Source: Marinomonas transparens
Lineage (GTDB): Bacteria > Pseudomonadota > Gammaproteobacteria > Pseudomonadales > Marinomonadaceae
Assembly: GCF_016463975.1 (NCBI RefSeq)
Contig: NZ_JAEMNX010000005.1
Coordinates: 124,001-188,000 of the forward strand
DNA length: 64,000 nucleotides
Direction of reading: 5' to 3'
Shown here: positions 37,234 to 47,190 of the stretch, one piece after another
How the letters are laid out: every line of letters begins with the position of its first letter
Numbering within the stretch: position 1 is the first letter of the stretch
Position numbers and translations under genes: made by a program
Notes under the pieces: generated by a model
What the model saw: only the letters and a program-made list of their open reading frames with translations
The model's database searches: none
Told to the model about the DNA's origin: nothing

Positions 37234-39384
37234 TTATGCGCCGTAATAAGTTGTGTTGTTGTTTGCCATGTCACGCATTTTCGCGGTTGGCTCATACAAC
37301 TTACCTAGGTGACTGTATTTATCTGCAAGGTCACAAAATACCTGCAGTCCCATTTGGTCTAGGTAATGCAAAGCACCACCCAGGTACGGAGGGAAGCCAA
37401 TACCATAGATCAATCCCATGTCCGCTTCTGCTGCTGACGCAACAATGTTTTCCTCTAAGCAACGTACCGTTTCGATGCAAAGTGGAATCATCATGCGCGC
37501 GATAATATCTTCTTCGGTCAGTGCCGTTTTAGATGTGACCACTGGAGCCAACAAAGCATTGATTTCTTCGTTGAAGATTTTCTTTGGCTTACCTTTACGA
37601 TCCGGCTCATAGGTATAAAAACCTTGACCATTCTTCTGACCAAAACGCTCTAGTTCGAACAAACGATCTACCGCGTTCTTACCTTCGTGCTTCATTCGGT
37701 CAGGGTAACCTTGTGCCATTACTTGATCCGCATGAAAAGCTGTATCAACCCCCACCACATCAAGCAAGTAAGCGGGCCCCATTGGCCAGCCAAAGCGCTC
37801 CATGACTTTATCAACCTGTTGGAAGTCTGCGCCTTCTTCCATCATCAAAGAGAAACCAGCAAAGTAAGGGAACAAGACTCGGTTTACTAGGAAACCCGGA
37901 CAGTCATTCACAACAATTGGCGTTTTACCCATGGCTTGTGCATAGGCAACGGTTTTCGCAATGGCTGCATCACTGGTTTTTTCGCCACGAATCACTTCAA
38001 CCAAAGGCATACGATGTACGGGGTTAAAGAAGTGCATACCACAGAAGTTTTCTGGACGTTTTAGATCCTTCGCCAATTCAGTAATAGAAATGGTCGAGGT
38101 ATTAGAGGTTAAAATAGCGTCATCGGCTATTTTTGTTTCTGTTTCCGCCAAAACCGATTTCTTAACTTTGACATTTTCAACAACAGCTTCAACCACTAGA
38201 TCAACATGTTCAAATTCGCCATAACTCAAAGCAGGGACAATAGCATTCATCGCTTTAAAGGCTTTCGCCGTGGTTAAGCGCCCGCGCTCCACTTGACCAT
38301 TAAAGAGCTTATTCGCTTCACTCAAGCCAAGCTCTAAAGCTTCAGGGCGAATGTCTTTCATAATAATCGGCGTACCTTTAGAAGCCGATTGATATGCAAC
38401 TCCCCCCCCCATAATTCCTGCGCCCAATACCGCCGCCTGCTTAACAGGCGTAGCACCTTTCGCGTACTTAGAAGCGGTTTTCTTGATAACTTGATCGCTA
38501 AGGAAAAGTGTTACCAAAGATTTCGCTACTGGGCCTTTTGCTAATTTGATGAAACCCTTGATCTCCGTTTCAATGGCTTTTTCCATAGTTTGGCTAATGC
38601 CTTTTTCCATGGTTTTAATCGCTGCCATCGGCGCTGGATAATGCTTGCCTGCTTTCGCACCCACCACACCACGAACGGATTCGAACACCATCATTTTCTC
38701 AATCGGAGAGAAGACCATTGGCGCACGCAATTCATCACGACGAGCATGGTAGTCAAGCTTGCCATCTATTACCTGTTGAATAAGGTGACGAGCGGACTCG
38801 TTAACCTTATCAGCGGAAACAACGGCATCGACGGCACCGTCTTTCATCGCGTCTTCGCTGCGTTTCTGGGCACCACCACAGATCCATTCACAGGCATTAT
38901 CCGCACCGATCAGACGAGGTAAACGCACCGTACCACCCCAACCTGGATAAATACCTAATTGCGTTTCTGGCAAACCAATCTTGGCAGTGTCTGCCATCAC
39001 TCGATAATCGCAGGCCAGGCTTAATTCCATTCCGCCGCCCAAAGCGATGCCGTTAATAGCCGCAACCGTTGGACAAGACAGATTGGAAATATCCGTAAAC
39101 AGATGATGAACATCACGAAGCTTATCGGTGAGTTCTTCGTCCGTCATTTTGAACCAAGAAATGAATTCCGTAATATCTGCGCCGACAACAAAGACATCTT
39201 TAGCACTGGTAAACATAACCCCTTGCAAATCATCCGTGTGTTTCAGTACATCTACGGCTTGACCTAACTCAGCCAGCGTAAGGCTATTGAATTTATTGAC
39301 CGATTCACCGGCCAAATCAAGAATGACGGTTGCCACCCTTGCCTCATCGACTGCAACCTTAACGGCTTGTCCTTCGAATATCAT
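37234..39384 (-). CDS. fadB: Fatty acid oxidation complex alpha subunit FadB
   Basis: About 716 residues. The N-terminal crotonase domain carries [21 protein letters not shown] and [21 protein letters not shown] with the two catalytic Glu. The Rossmann part has [15 protein letters not shown], and the hydroxyacyl-CoA dehydrogenase part has [16 protein letters not shown] with the catalytic His. It hydrates enoyl-CoA and oxidises 3-hydroxyacyl-CoA. The ATG at 39384 is chosen for its TTGGAG site six bases upstream; the TTG four codons earlier lies on that site. It belongs with etfBA upstream and fadA downstream. Confidence 0.93.
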   Translation of the reverse strand: MIFEGQAVKVAVDEARVATVILDLAGESVNKFNSLTLAELGQAVDVLKHTDDLQGVMFTSAKDVFVVGADITEFISWFKMTDEELTDKLRDVHHLFTDISNLSCPTVAAINGIALGGGMELSLACDYRVMADTAKIGLPETQLGIYPGWGGTVRLPRLIGADNACEWICGGAQKRSEDAMKDGAVDAVVSADKVNESARHLIQQVIDGKLDYHARRDELRAPMVFSPIEKMMVFESVRGVVGAKAGKHYPAPMAAIKTMEKGISQTMEKAIETEIKGFIKLAKGPVAKSLVTLFLSDQVIKKTASKYAKGATPVKQAAVLGAGIMGGGVAYQSASKGTPIIMKDIRPEALELGLSEANKLFNGQVERGRLTTAKAFKAMNAIVPALSYGEFEHVDLVVEAVVENVKVKKSVLAETETKIADDAILTSNTSTISITELAKDLKRPENFCGMHFFNPVHRMPLVEVIRGEKTSDAAIAKTVAYAQAMGKTPIVVNDCPGFLVNRVLFPYFAGFSLMMEEGADFQQVDKVMERFGWPMGPAYLLDVVGVDTAFHADQVMAQGYPDRMKHEGKNAVDRLFELERFGQKNGQGFYTYEPDRKGKPKKIFNEEINALLAPVVTSKTALTEEDIIARMMIPLCIETVRCLEENIVASAAEADMGLIYGIGFPPYLGGALHYLDQMGLQVFCDLADKYSHLGKLYEPTAKMRDMANNNTTYYGA

Positions 39385-39516
39385 GCTGGTCTCCAATTGT
39401 TGTTCTTATGATTGCAGTGGTATCAAAACCACCGCAAACCAGTATTAAATTTGAAATCTCTACACGACAGCACCGTGCAAAGGTTTCAATTTTGTTTATT
39501 TTCTTCAGGTAAAGTC

Positions 39517-40446
39517 TTAAAGACTATTTTCCAATTCAGGAACAGCCTCAAACAAATCTGCCACCAAACCGTAGTCGGCCACTTGAAAAATCGGTGCGTC
39601 TTCGTCTTTATTGATAGCCACAATGACTTTTGAATCCTTCATGCCGGCCAAATGTTGAATCGCCCCTGAAATCCCCACGGCGATGTACAAATCTGGCGCG
39701 ACTGTTTTGCCCGTTTGTCCGACCTGTAAATCGTTCGGCACGAAGCCAGCATCAACCGCCGCACGCGAAGCGCCAATCGCTGCCCCTAACTTGTCAGCAA
39801 CACCTTCAAGCAACTTAAAGTTATCGCCGTTGCCCATTCCACGACCACCAGAAATAATAACGTTAGCCGCGGTCAATTCTGGACGATCAGATTCTGCCAA
39901 TTGCTCTTTAACAAAGCGGCTGCGATCAGAAGCGATTACTTGAGAAAGCGCTTGGCGTTCTGCACTACCACCCTCACTTGCTGCCGCATCAAATCCCGTT
40001 GCGCGAACCGTCAATACTTTTACTGAGTCCGTCGTCTTCACTGTGGCAATAGCATTACCCGCGTAAATAGGACGAACAAAAGTATCTGCCGATTCAACCT
40101 TAATAACATCAGACAGTTGTGCCACATTCAATAAAGCGGCAACACGCGGTAAAGTATTCTTACCCGTTGTCGTCGCAGGCGCTAAAATATGTTCATAGCC
40201 TTCTGCTACTTCTACAATTAGTTTTGAAACATTTTCTGCAAGCTGATGTTCATAAACGGCATTATCAGCCACCATCACCTTAGTCACACCAGCCACTTGG
40301 CTAGCTTGTTCAGCCACCGCTTGGCACTCGTGCCCAGCAATCAGTATATGAACATCTGCATCAATTTGAGTGGCGGCTGTAACCGTATTTAAGGTCGCAG
40401 GTTTTAACGACTTATTATCATGTTCTGCAATGACTAAAACGCTCAT
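39517..40446 (-). CDS. etfA: Electron transfer flavoprotein alpha subunit (EtfA)
   Basis: 309 residues. C-terminal FAD-binding motif is clear: [38 protein letters not shown], then [28 protein letters not shown]. EtfA and EtfB accept electrons from acyl-CoA dehydrogenases and pass them to ETF-ubiquinone oxidoreductase, whose gene is not in the window. Start overlaps the etfB stop (ATGA). Confidence 0.94.
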   Translation of the reverse strand: MSVLVIAEHDNKSLKPATLNTVTAATQIDADVHILIAGHECQAVAEQASQVAGVTKVMVADNAVYEHQLAENVSKLIVEVAEGYEHILAPATTTGKNTLPRVAALLNVAQLSDVIKVESADTFVRPIYAGNAIATVKTTDSVKVLTVRATGFDAAASEGGSAERQALSQVIASDRSRFVKEQLAESDRPELTAANVIISGGRGMGNGDNFKLLEGVADKLGAAIGASRAAVDAGFVPNDLQVGQTGKTVAPDLYIAVGISGAIQHLAGMKDSKVIVAINKDEDAPIFQVADYGLVADLFEAVPELENSL

Positions 40447-41195
40447 GACACCACCTTCGCTTCATTTTTAAGTTTGTCGACTAACTCAGCTACAGAGCCT
40501 ACTTTAATTCCACCAGCACGTTCGGGCGGCGGTGTGACTGAAATCACACTGACGTTAGAACCTACTTCAACACCAAGATCTGCAGGCGTTTTCACCTCCA
40601 ACGGCTTTCTTTTCGCTTTCATGATATTAGGTAAAGAAGCAAAACGTGGCTCATTCAGGCGTAAATCTGTCGTAATAACAGCAGGTAATGTAATCGCAAG
40701 AGTCTGCAAACCACCGTCAATTTCACGCATAACCTGTGCTTCACCGTTTTCAACAAGAATTTCGGACGCAAAAGTGGCCTGAGGATAATCCAACAAAGCC
40801 GCTACCATTTGGCCTGTTTGATTGTTATCTGAATCAATCGCCTGTTTCCCCATAATAATGATATCGGCGGCTTCTTCTTGCGCGACCTTAGCAAGCAACT
40901 TAGCAACGGATAAAGAATCTAAACCGTCTTCTGTTTCTACTTGAATCGCTCGGTCAGCCCCTAGCGCCAGTGCCGTACGTAATGTTTCTTGGCATGTTTT
41001 AGAACCGACAGAGACCACAACCACTTCTGATGCAACGCCTTTCTCTTTCAAACGAATGGCTTCTTCTACTGCAATTTCGCAGAAAGGGTTCATCGACATT
41101 TTGACATTGCTCAGGTCAACCTCTGTATTATCGGCTTTAACACGAACTTTGACGTTGTAGTCAATGACTCGCTTGACAGATACTAGGATTTTCAT
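40443..41195 (-). CDS. etfB: Electron transfer flavoprotein beta subunit (EtfB)
   Basis: 250 residues. [20 protein letters not shown] at the start, [17 protein letters not shown] and GADRAIQVE then [20 protein letters not shown] are hallmark EtfB sequences (AMP-binding fold). It heads the etfBA-fadBA block. The 335-bp space upstream probably holds its promoter, separated from the previous operon by a weak terminator. Confidence 0.94.
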   Translation of the reverse strand: MKILVSVKRVIDYNVKVRVKADNTEVDLSNVKMSMNPFCEIAVEEAIRLKEKGVASEVVVVSVGSKTCQETLRTALALGADRAIQVETEDGLDSLSVAKLLAKVAQEEAADIIIMGKQAIDSDNNQTGQMVAALLDYPQATFASEILVENGEAQVMREIDGGLQTLAITLPAVITTDLRLNEPRFASLPNIMKAKRKPLEVKTPADLGVEVGSNVSVISVTPPPERAGGIKVGSVAELVDKLKNEAKVVS

Positions 41196-41530
41196 AAGTC
41201 CCTCAATATTGTTCTTAAACTGACTAGCATTATTAATCTAATGATAACGACTAATCTCTGTTAATGAATGAAAAATTACATGTCACTAATACTAGTTCTC
41301 CAGCGTTTTACATCAATAACAAAAAAACGCCAGTTAACTAACAAAAGCAATCACCCAGTGTTTTACAACGGCCGAAAATGCATCCAGTAGAAGCAAAACT
41401 AAAGTGAATAACAACACACACAAAATATAGTTTATAAATAAAACTGTTTACATACAAAACATATTTTCTTCAACGCACAAAAAAACACCTTCTTAATAAT
41501 AGGTGGTACGAAAAAAACCATGAGATAAAT
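41196..41530 (-). promoter_or_regulatory. Upstream region of etfBA-fadBA
   Basis: 335 bp, AT-rich, without a gene. The etfB-proximal side is the likely promoter zone. A GCGTTTT...AAAACGC inverted pair lies around 41304-41336, and a short AAACTGTTT palindrome near 41442. The latter resembles the AAAC/GTTT half-sites of PsrA/FadR-type fatty-acid regulators, but it is too short to assign. The far end holds the terminator of the crotonase unit. Confidence 0.35.
41479..41505 (-). terminator. Probable terminator after the crotonase gene
   Basis: On the minus strand CACCT (41501-41505 complement side) and AGGTG flank a 10-base loop and are followed by seven T. The stem is only 5 bp, so the terminator is weak. 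It lies 26 bp past the crotonase stop and separates that operon from etfBA-fadBA. Confidence 0.5.
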
Positions 41531-42283
41531 TTATTTCTTACGGGATAAAAAAGACGCAAAAGCCTGATGAGCCTCAGTCGAACGCAGGCGATCTTTAAAA
41601 ATACGACCTTCACGCATAAGTGCCATCTGTACATCGTCTTGGGCTCTATATTTAAGTAAATCTTTACTCAAGGCCACCGCTTCAACGGGTAAAGAAGCGA
41701 CTTTTTTGGCATAAGAAAAAGCCATTTCGTAGGCTTCTCCTTCTTCACACAAATGATTTACTAAGCCTATTTCATTCGCTTCTTGGGCGCTAACAAACTC
41801 CCCAAGAACAAGTATTTCAAAGGCTTTTTGATAACCCACTAGTTGTGGTAACAAGTGACTTGATGCCGCTTCAGGCACTAAACCCAGCTGAACAAAGGGA
41901 AACTGTAAACGTGCTTCACGGGAGGCTAAAACTAGATCACAATGCAACAACATGGTTGCCCCAACCCCAACAGCTCGCCCCTCCACTCCCGCTATCAGTG
42001 GTTTTTTATACCCACTCAAGACTTGCAAAAAAGCCATAATAGCTTCCATTTTTTCTGGCGCTTGGGCAATCTGCACAAATTCTTTAATATCATTACCGGA
42101 AGAGAAATCGCCTCCAGCACCATAAAGCAAGGTCACTTTTACTTCACTATTCAGTGCAGCACGGTGCAAAGCCTCTGTTAAGGCCTGATACATATCTAAA
42201 GTGATGGCGTTTTTTTTCTCTGCGCGTTTTAAGCACAAGACCAGTACACCAGATTCAATGTATTCAGTAACATAATCACTCAC
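41531..42283 (-). CDS. Enoyl-CoA hydratase/isomerase family protein
   Basis: 250 residues, GTG start overlapping the DUF2889 stop (TAGTG). Crotonase fold with oxyanion-hole motifs GGDFSSGNDIKEF and AVGVGATMLLHCDLVLAS. The catalytic segment reads FPFVQLGLVPEAASSHLLP: one Glu is in the position used by Delta3-Delta2 enoyl-CoA isomerases, and the first hydratase Glu is replaced by Gln. Isomerase activity, needed for unsaturated fatty acids, is therefore more likely than hydratase. It is third in the fadD-DUF2889-crotonase unit. Confidence 0.82.
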   Translation of the reverse strand: MSDYVTEYIESGVLVLCLKRAEKKNAITLDMYQALTEALHRAALNSEVKVTLLYGAGGDFSSGNDIKEFVQIAQAPEKMEAIMAFLQVLSGYKKPLIAGVEGRAVGVGATMLLHCDLVLASREARLQFPFVQLGLVPEAASSHLLPQLVGYQKAFEILVLGEFVSAQEANEIGLVNHLCEEGEAYEMAFSYAKKVASLPVEAVALSKDLLKYRAQDDVQMALMREGRIFKDRLRSTEAHQAFASFLSRKK

Positions 42284-42843
42284 TACTGGCTCTCCTCGTG
42301 CGGTAGACGAAGTACCTGCTCATCAACTAATTTACGTACCATTGGGCTATCATCAGACCAACCATGACAACTATTAACGAGATTTTTTAATGCCTTAGGA
42401 ACTTGTGTCGGATACTTTTCTCCTAACGGTTGCCACATGGTTTGAAACGCTGTCGTTGCCACTACAGGAAAAAGTTCTAACACATGGGTACAACCCAGTT
42501 TCCCACCAAAAGTTTTCCTCACTAGGCTATTCCAACCGGGGCCAATACGCGTGCCTTTTAGTTCCTCAAAGCTTGGAGCAACGCCACCGCAATTAGGAAA
42601 AGGAAATGCATCCATAGACACAGACACTTCTTTAACCAAAAAAGTGTCATCTAGAGCCAATGTAATACGCATATCATGGAAGGGACTACCCTCAGGAACC
42701 AAGCTATTATCAAAATCACGGTTTACATGGTACGCCTTAAGGTCTCGCATACTGGCTTCAATTTCCCACAAGCCATCTTCACGCAAAAATCCATAGGACT
42801 CAATTTGACGTCGATGCATCAATTTACGTTTGACCTGCGCCAT
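42283..42843 (-). CDS. DUF2889 domain protein
   Basis: About 186 residues. KLMHRRQIESYGFLREDGLWEIEA at the start and SFEELKGTRIGPGWNSLVRKTFGGKLGCTHVLELF match DUF2889, a domain found beside beta-oxidation and steroid or aromatic CoA-ester degradation genes. The conserved GCTHVLEL has a Cys-x-His pair that may bind metal or act in catalysis. Function unknown. The ATG at 42843 has GGGAG upstream; earlier in-frame codons do not. It lies between fadD and the crotonase gene with tight spacing. Confidence 0.8.
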   Translation of the reverse strand: MAQVKRKLMHRRQIESYGFLREDGLWEIEASMRDLKAYHVNRDFDNSLVPEGSPFHDMRITLALDDTFLVKEVSVSMDAFPFPNCGGVAPSFEELKGTRIGPGWNSLVRKTFGGKLGCTHVLELFPVVATTAFQTMWQPLGEKYPTQVPKALKNLVNSCHGWSDDSPMVRKLVDEQVLRLPHEESQ

Positions 42844-42906
42844 TATCGCTCTCCCATTACGGCTTAAAAAGCCAATAAAGACCAATGAAAGTGAGGGTTA
42901 AGTCAA

Positions 42907-44574
42907 TTAATCTCGTAACGCTCGACGCAGGACTTTACCAACATTTGTTTTTGGTAAGTCCTTGCGTATCTCAATGTACTTAGGCACTTTATAAGCCGCC
43001 AAGTTTTCTTTACAAAAGCGCCGCAACTCATCTCTATCAAGGGCTTCAACATCCGCCTTTAATACCACAAAGGCTTTTACTGATTCACCTGTTTTATCGT
43101 CTGCAACACCAATGGCAGCAGACTCCAAAATAGCGGGATGAGAGGATAGACAATCTTCGACTTCTGTTGGGTAAACATTAAAGCCTGATACGATAATCAT
43201 GTCTTTAGCACGATCAACAATTTGCAGATAACCATCTAGATGTTGCACTGCAATGTCACCAGTGATCAAAAAGCCATCCTCTGTCATGATTTCACGTGTT
43301 GCTTCTTCCCGTTGCCAATAGCCTTTCATCACCTGAGGGCCACGAACACACAACATGCCAGATTCGCCTTGCGGCAGCGCGTTCCCTTCATCATCTTGGA
43401 TTTTAATATCGGTTTCAGCAACAGGAACCCCTATGGTCCCTATTTGCTCTTTGCCAATAGGGTTAAAAGAAACAACGGGAGAGGTTTCGGTCAAGCCGTA
43501 ACCTTCCACCACCTTACAACCAGTGACCCGCTCCCATTCCTCTGCTGCAGCATGGGTAAGAGGCATACCACCAGAGCAAGTCAGTTTTAGATGAGAAAAA
43601 TCCAATTGACGAAAATCTTCGCGATTGCATAAACCAACAAACAGGGTATTCAAACCGACAAAACCACTAAATTTCCATTTTTTCAGCTCTTTTACAAAAC
43701 CTGGTAGATCTCTAGGGTTAGGGATTAATACAGTATGGCTACCACGACCTAATAAGGTCAGGCCATGTATTAAAAAAGCATAAATATGATAAAGCGGTAA
43801 AGGAGCGATATAGACCTCTACTCCTTCATCAATAATACAAGTAAGACGGGAACCTAATTGATTCATATTAGAAATTAAATTTGCATGGGTCAGCATAGCC
43901 CCTTTGGCAACACCAGTGGTTCCGCCTGTGTATTGCAACACAGCAACACTCTCAGGATTAACATCCACCTCAGATACCGTTTCACCTACCCCTTTTGCCA
44001 ACGCTTCATTGAGCGTTAAAGCATTTGGAAGATGATAATCAGGCACTAATTTTTTGACATATTTCACCACAGAATTCACTAATAACCGTTTAACGGGTGA
44101 ATGAAAATCTGCAATTTCCGTGATGATGAGGTGTTTGATAGAAGTATTAGCCAGTATTTTTTCGACGTTATGTGCCATATTGGCAAACACAACCAAAGCT
44201 TTTGCGCCGGAATCATTGAACTGATGCTGAAGCTCTTTTGGCGTATATAAAGGGTTGGTATTGACTACCACCATGCCCGCTTTCATAGCACCAAATAAAA
44301 CAACAGGATATTGAATAACATTGGGTAACTGTATCGCTATACGATCTCCGGGCTTTAGATCAGTATGGTTTTGCAGATAAGCGGCAAACTGATCAGACTT
44401 TTCATCCAGTTCGCGGTAGGTAATGGTTCGCCCAACACTAGTAAAGGCAGGTAAATCGGCATATTTTTTACAGCTTTCCTGCAACACTTCAGTTACAGAA
44501 CAATAACCCTGCGGGTTGAGTGATTCTGGAATATAGCAACCAGGTGCTAACGAATAATTAAGCGCATTAGGCAT
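42907..44574 (-). CDS. fadD: Long-chain fatty acid-CoA ligase FadD
   Basis: 555 residues, AMP-forming acyl-CoA synthetase. P-loop YTGGTTGVAKGAMLTH, the A5 motif VEGYGLTETSP, LITGDIAVQ and the C-terminal catalytic Lys region (DLPKTNVGKVLRRALRD) are intact. It activates free fatty acids to CoA esters at the inner membrane and is the entry step for the genes around it. The next gene starts 21 bp past its stop. Confidence 0.9.
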   Translation of the reverse strand: MPNALNYSLAPGCYIPESLNPQGYCSVTEVLQESCKKYADLPAFTSVGRTITYRELDEKSDQFAAYLQNHTDLKPGDRIAIQLPNVIQYPVVLFGAMKAGMVVVNTNPLYTPKELQHQFNDSGAKALVVFANMAHNVEKILANTSIKHLIITEIADFHSPVKRLLVNSVVKYVKKLVPDYHLPNALTLNEALAKGVGETVSEVDVNPESVAVLQYTGGTTGVAKGAMLTHANLISNMNQLGSRLTCIIDEGVEVYIAPLPLYHIYAFLIHGLTLLGRGSHTVLIPNPRDLPGFVKELKKWKFSGFVGLNTLFVGLCNREDFRQLDFSHLKLTCSGGMPLTHAAAEEWERVTGCKVVEGYGLTETSPVVSFNPIGKEQIGTIGVPVAETDIKIQDDEGNALPQGESGMLCVRGPQVMKGYWQREEATREIMTEDGFLITGDIAVQHLDGYLQIVDRAKDMIIVSGFNVYPTEVEDCLSSHPAILESAAIGVADDKTGESVKAFVVLKADVEALDRDELRRFCKENLAAYKVPKYIEIRKDLPKTNVGKVLRRALRD

Positions 44575-44677
44575 CGTTATAAAAGCTCCATTTGTTTTTT
44601 TTATTTAGGAGAAGCAAAAACCCAATCGCATCATCTGCCATTGGGTAACACTTTATCTAATTGAAAACAGCCTCTCT

Positions 44678-44992
44678 TTATTTAGGGAAGATCTGTGTCA
44701 ATTTAGTCGCGAGCATGATATCGCCGTCAGCACGAATTTTGCCTTGCATAAAAGCGGCCATACCGTCTAATTCTCCACTCAAGACTTCTTTTAGTATTTG
44801 CAGGTCCATCTCAAGAGTAACGGTAGGGTCATCATGTTCGCCTTCCCCCATATTGCATTGTCCATCATCGATAACTAAGTGATAGCTACTATCGTCTTCT
44901 AAGTCAAATTGAAACACGGCTTCCATGTCATCAGCTTCATCTGCGTCGAAGCGCCCTAACATAGCTTCAAATACGGCTTTTGCTTCACTCAT
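44678..44992 (-). CDS. SCP2 sterol-carrier domain protein
   Basis: About 104 residues. A single SCP2-like domain: AVFQFDLEDDSSYHLVIDDG, then a VTLEMDLQILKEVLSGELDGMAAFMQGKIRADGDIMLATKLTQIF pattern that is diagnostic. The protein is very acidic. SCP2 domains bind acyl-CoA or lipids, so it may present substrate to the enzymes encoded around it. The start at 44992 has AAGGGTAAG upstream. It is flanked by fadD and the acyl-CoA dehydrogenase gene. Confidence 0.85.
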   Translation of the reverse strand: MSEAKAVFEAMLGRFDADEADDMEAVFQFDLEDDSSYHLVIDDGQCNMGEGEHDDPTVTLEMDLQILKEVLSGELDGMAAFMQGKIRADGDIMLATKLTQIFPK

Positions 44993-45028
44993 AATCTTAC
45001 CCTTTTTTGATTGGCTCTTATACATTGT

Positions 45029-45061
45029 AGTCAGGCCTGTTATAAATAAGTCAGCCTGACT
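45029..45061. repeat. Inverted repeat between the acyl-CoA dehydrogenase and SCP2 genes
   Basis: AGTCAGGC (45029-45036) and GCCTGACT (45054-45061) are exact reverse complements with a 17-base loop. No T-run follows on the minus strand, so it is not a good terminator for the dehydrogenase transcript. It may be an intercistronic hairpin that affects mRNA stability. Confidence 0.5.
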
Positions 45062-45114
45062 TTATCACTCGCGTATTGAGTTATTTAAGCGTTTAGCTCT
45101 TAAGCATTCAACTC

Positions 45115-46920
45115 TTAAGCGTTCAGGAATAGAAAGTTATCCTCGTCCATTGATAATAGGTTATCAGCCCCAGATAGCATGGCTTCGGCATGTGTTTTAG
45201 TTCGTGGTAATAGCCGCTCATAATAAAACGTCGCCGTTTGCAGTTTAGCAGTATAAAAGCCCACTTCGTCTGTGCCTTCGTCGAGTCTATTTTGAGCAAC
45301 AATAGCCATACGAGCCCAGAAGTAAGCAAGCACCACATAACCGGAGAACATCAAGTAGTCAACAGATGCGGCCCCCACTTCCTCTTTGTTGCGCATGGCT
45401 TTCATGCCGATTTTCATCGTCACATCTCCCCACTCACCGTTCAATTTGTCTAATGCAGAAATGTAAGACTTAACTCGCTTATCTCCCTTATGCTCTTTAC
45501 AAAACTTATGAACTATTTTGGTAAAGCGGCGTAAGGTCGCTCCCTGAGTCATGAGAACTTTACGACCTAATAAGTCTAGCGCCTGAATGCCCGTGGTGCC
45601 TTCGTATAACATGGAAATACGGCAATCTCGAACGTTTTGCTCCATGCCCCACTCAGCAATAAAGCCGTGACCACCAAATACCTGTAACCCCTGATTGGCC
45701 GCTTCAAAGCCTGTTTCGGTTAAAAAGGCTTTCGCGATAGGCGTCAGCAAAGACATCAATTCGTCCGCTTCTTCCTTCTCTTCTTTAGTGCCCTTCTTAG
45801 TGGTATCCACCAACATAGAACAATAATGAATCAATGCTCGGCCGCCTTCAGCAAAGGCTTTTTGAGTAAGTAACATGCGGCGCACATCAGGATGAACAAT
45901 AATAGGGTCTGCGGCCTTCTCTGGTGCTTTAGGGCCAGACAAAGAACGCATTTGCAGGCGATCTTTCGCATAGGCCACCGAGTTTTGTAATGCCCACTCC
46001 GCATGGGCTAAACCTTGCATTGCAGTCCCAATACGAGCGGTATTCATGAAGGTAAACATGCAATTTAAACCACGGTTCGGTGGGCCAATCAAAAAGCCTT
46101 TAGCCCCATCAAAATTCATCACACAGGTGGCATTACCGTGAATCCCCATTTTATGCTCAATAGAACCACAAGAAACTTGGTTACGGTCGGCTATTTCGCC
46201 AGTGTCGTTAACGTTGAATTTTGGAATGATAAAAAGAGAAATTCCTTTCGTGCCCGCTGGGGCATCTGGTAGACGTGCAAGCACTATATGGACAATATTA
46301 TCCGCCATGTCATGCTCACCAGCAGAAATAAAGATCTTAGTACCAGTCACAGCATAACTACCATCAGCCTGAGGTTCGGCTTTGGTTTTTAACATGCCAA
46401 GATCTGTACCACAATGGGGTTCGGTCAGACACATGGTGCCAGTCCATTCCCCAGATACCAACTTAGTAAGATAGGTTTGTTTTTGCTCATCTGTGCCATG
46501 CATTTCGATGGTATTCATCGCCCCATGGCTTAAGCCTGGGTACATGCCCCACGACCAATTGGAAGTAGCAATCATCTCGGTGACCATCATGCCAAGAGAC
46601 TCGGGAAGACCTTGCCCACCCATCTCTTCCGGATGAGAGAGGGACGGCCAACCACCCTCAACATATTGTTGATAAGCTTCTTTAAAACCGTCCGGAGTGG
46701 TGACCACACCATCTTTAAACTGACAACCTTGTTGATCGCCAGTACGGTTTAAAGGCGACAACACGCGTTCTGCGAATTTAGACCCCTCTTCCATTATGGC
46801 AGACACCATATCCGGTGTGGCGTCTTCTGTTCCCGGAAGCTTTGCGTAATGCCCGTAGATATCTAAAAGTTCTTCCGTAACAAATTTAATATCACGCAGT
46901 GGCGCTTTATACTCAGGCAT
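45115..46920 (-). CDS. Acyl-CoA dehydrogenase (long form, FadE5/ACAD C-terminal domain type)
   Basis: 601 residues, longer than the usual 380, with the extra C-terminal helical domain of the FadE5/YdiO-like group. FAD and substrate motifs are GTMCLTEPHCGTDLG, GTKIFISAGEHD, CMNFDGAKGFLIG and QVFGGHGFIAEWGMEQNVRDCRISMLYEGTTGIQ. The Glu in YEGTTG is the catalytic base. It performs the first oxidation of acyl-CoA and donates electrons to EtfAB. It heads the cluster. A 19-bp palindrome lies upstream. Confidence 0.9.
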   Translation of the reverse strand: MPEYKAPLRDIKFVTEELLDIYGHYAKLPGTEDATPDMVSAIMEEGSKFAERVLSPLNRTGDQQGCQFKDGVVTTPDGFKEAYQQYVEGGWPSLSHPEEMGGQGLPESLGMMVTEMIATSNWSWGMYPGLSHGAMNTIEMHGTDEQKQTYLTKLVSGEWTGTMCLTEPHCGTDLGMLKTKAEPQADGSYAVTGTKIFISAGEHDMADNIVHIVLARLPDAPAGTKGISLFIIPKFNVNDTGEIADRNQVSCGSIEHKMGIHGNATCVMNFDGAKGFLIGPPNRGLNCMFTFMNTARIGTAMQGLAHAEWALQNSVAYAKDRLQMRSLSGPKAPEKAADPIIVHPDVRRMLLTQKAFAEGGRALIHYCSMLVDTTKKGTKEEKEEADELMSLLTPIAKAFLTETGFEAANQGLQVFGGHGFIAEWGMEQNVRDCRISMLYEGTTGIQALDLLGRKVLMTQGATLRRFTKIVHKFCKEHKGDKRVKSYISALDKLNGEWGDVTMKIGMKAMRNKEEVGAASVDYLMFSGYVVLAYFWARMAIVAQNRLDEGTDEVGFYTAKLQTATFYYERLLPRTKTHAEAMLSGADNLLSMDEDNFLFLNA

Positions 46921-46952
46921 AACTCATAACCTCTTCTTGTTTTGTCTTTTCA

Positions 46953-46971
46953 AGATCTATTTGCTAGATCT
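46953..46971 (-). promoter_or_regulatory. 19-bp palindrome upstream of the acyl-CoA dehydrogenase gene
   Basis: AGATCTA (46953-46959), TTTGC, TAGATCT (46965-46971): perfect 7-bp arms with a 5-bp centre, 33-51 bp before the ATG. Size and position fit a TetR- or FadR-type operator controlling the beta-oxidation cluster. No regulator gene is nearby. Function inferred from symmetry and position only. Confidence 0.45.
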
Positions 46972-47089
46972 CACTTTATATTAGGAAGAGTCGTTCATAA
47001 GTCAAATTGGCTCAATAGCAAAACATGCCAAGATTAATGACAAAATTCATCAAAAAGATAATTATAAAAAACCAATTTTCTATAAATAT

Positions 47090-47117
47090 AAAAAAACCAC
47101 CTTAAAAAAGGTGGTTT
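47090..47117 (-). terminator. Rho-independent terminator of the chemoreceptor gene
   Basis: Ten-base arms AAACCACCTT (47094-47103) and AAGGTGGTTT (47108-47117) with a 4-base loop and a T-run on the minus strand, about 75 bp beyond the receptor stop. Confidence 0.88.
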
Positions 47118-47190
47118 AGCGTCATTCCTTGACCTCTTTCTTAAATTTAGAAAGAGACCAAATAAACATTCAAATCCGCTTACATCAGGG

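Noticed and set aside
41436-41450. PsrA/FadR operator before etfB
   Set aside because: AAACTGTTT is too short and occurs by chance in AT-rich DNA; no extended symmetry is present.
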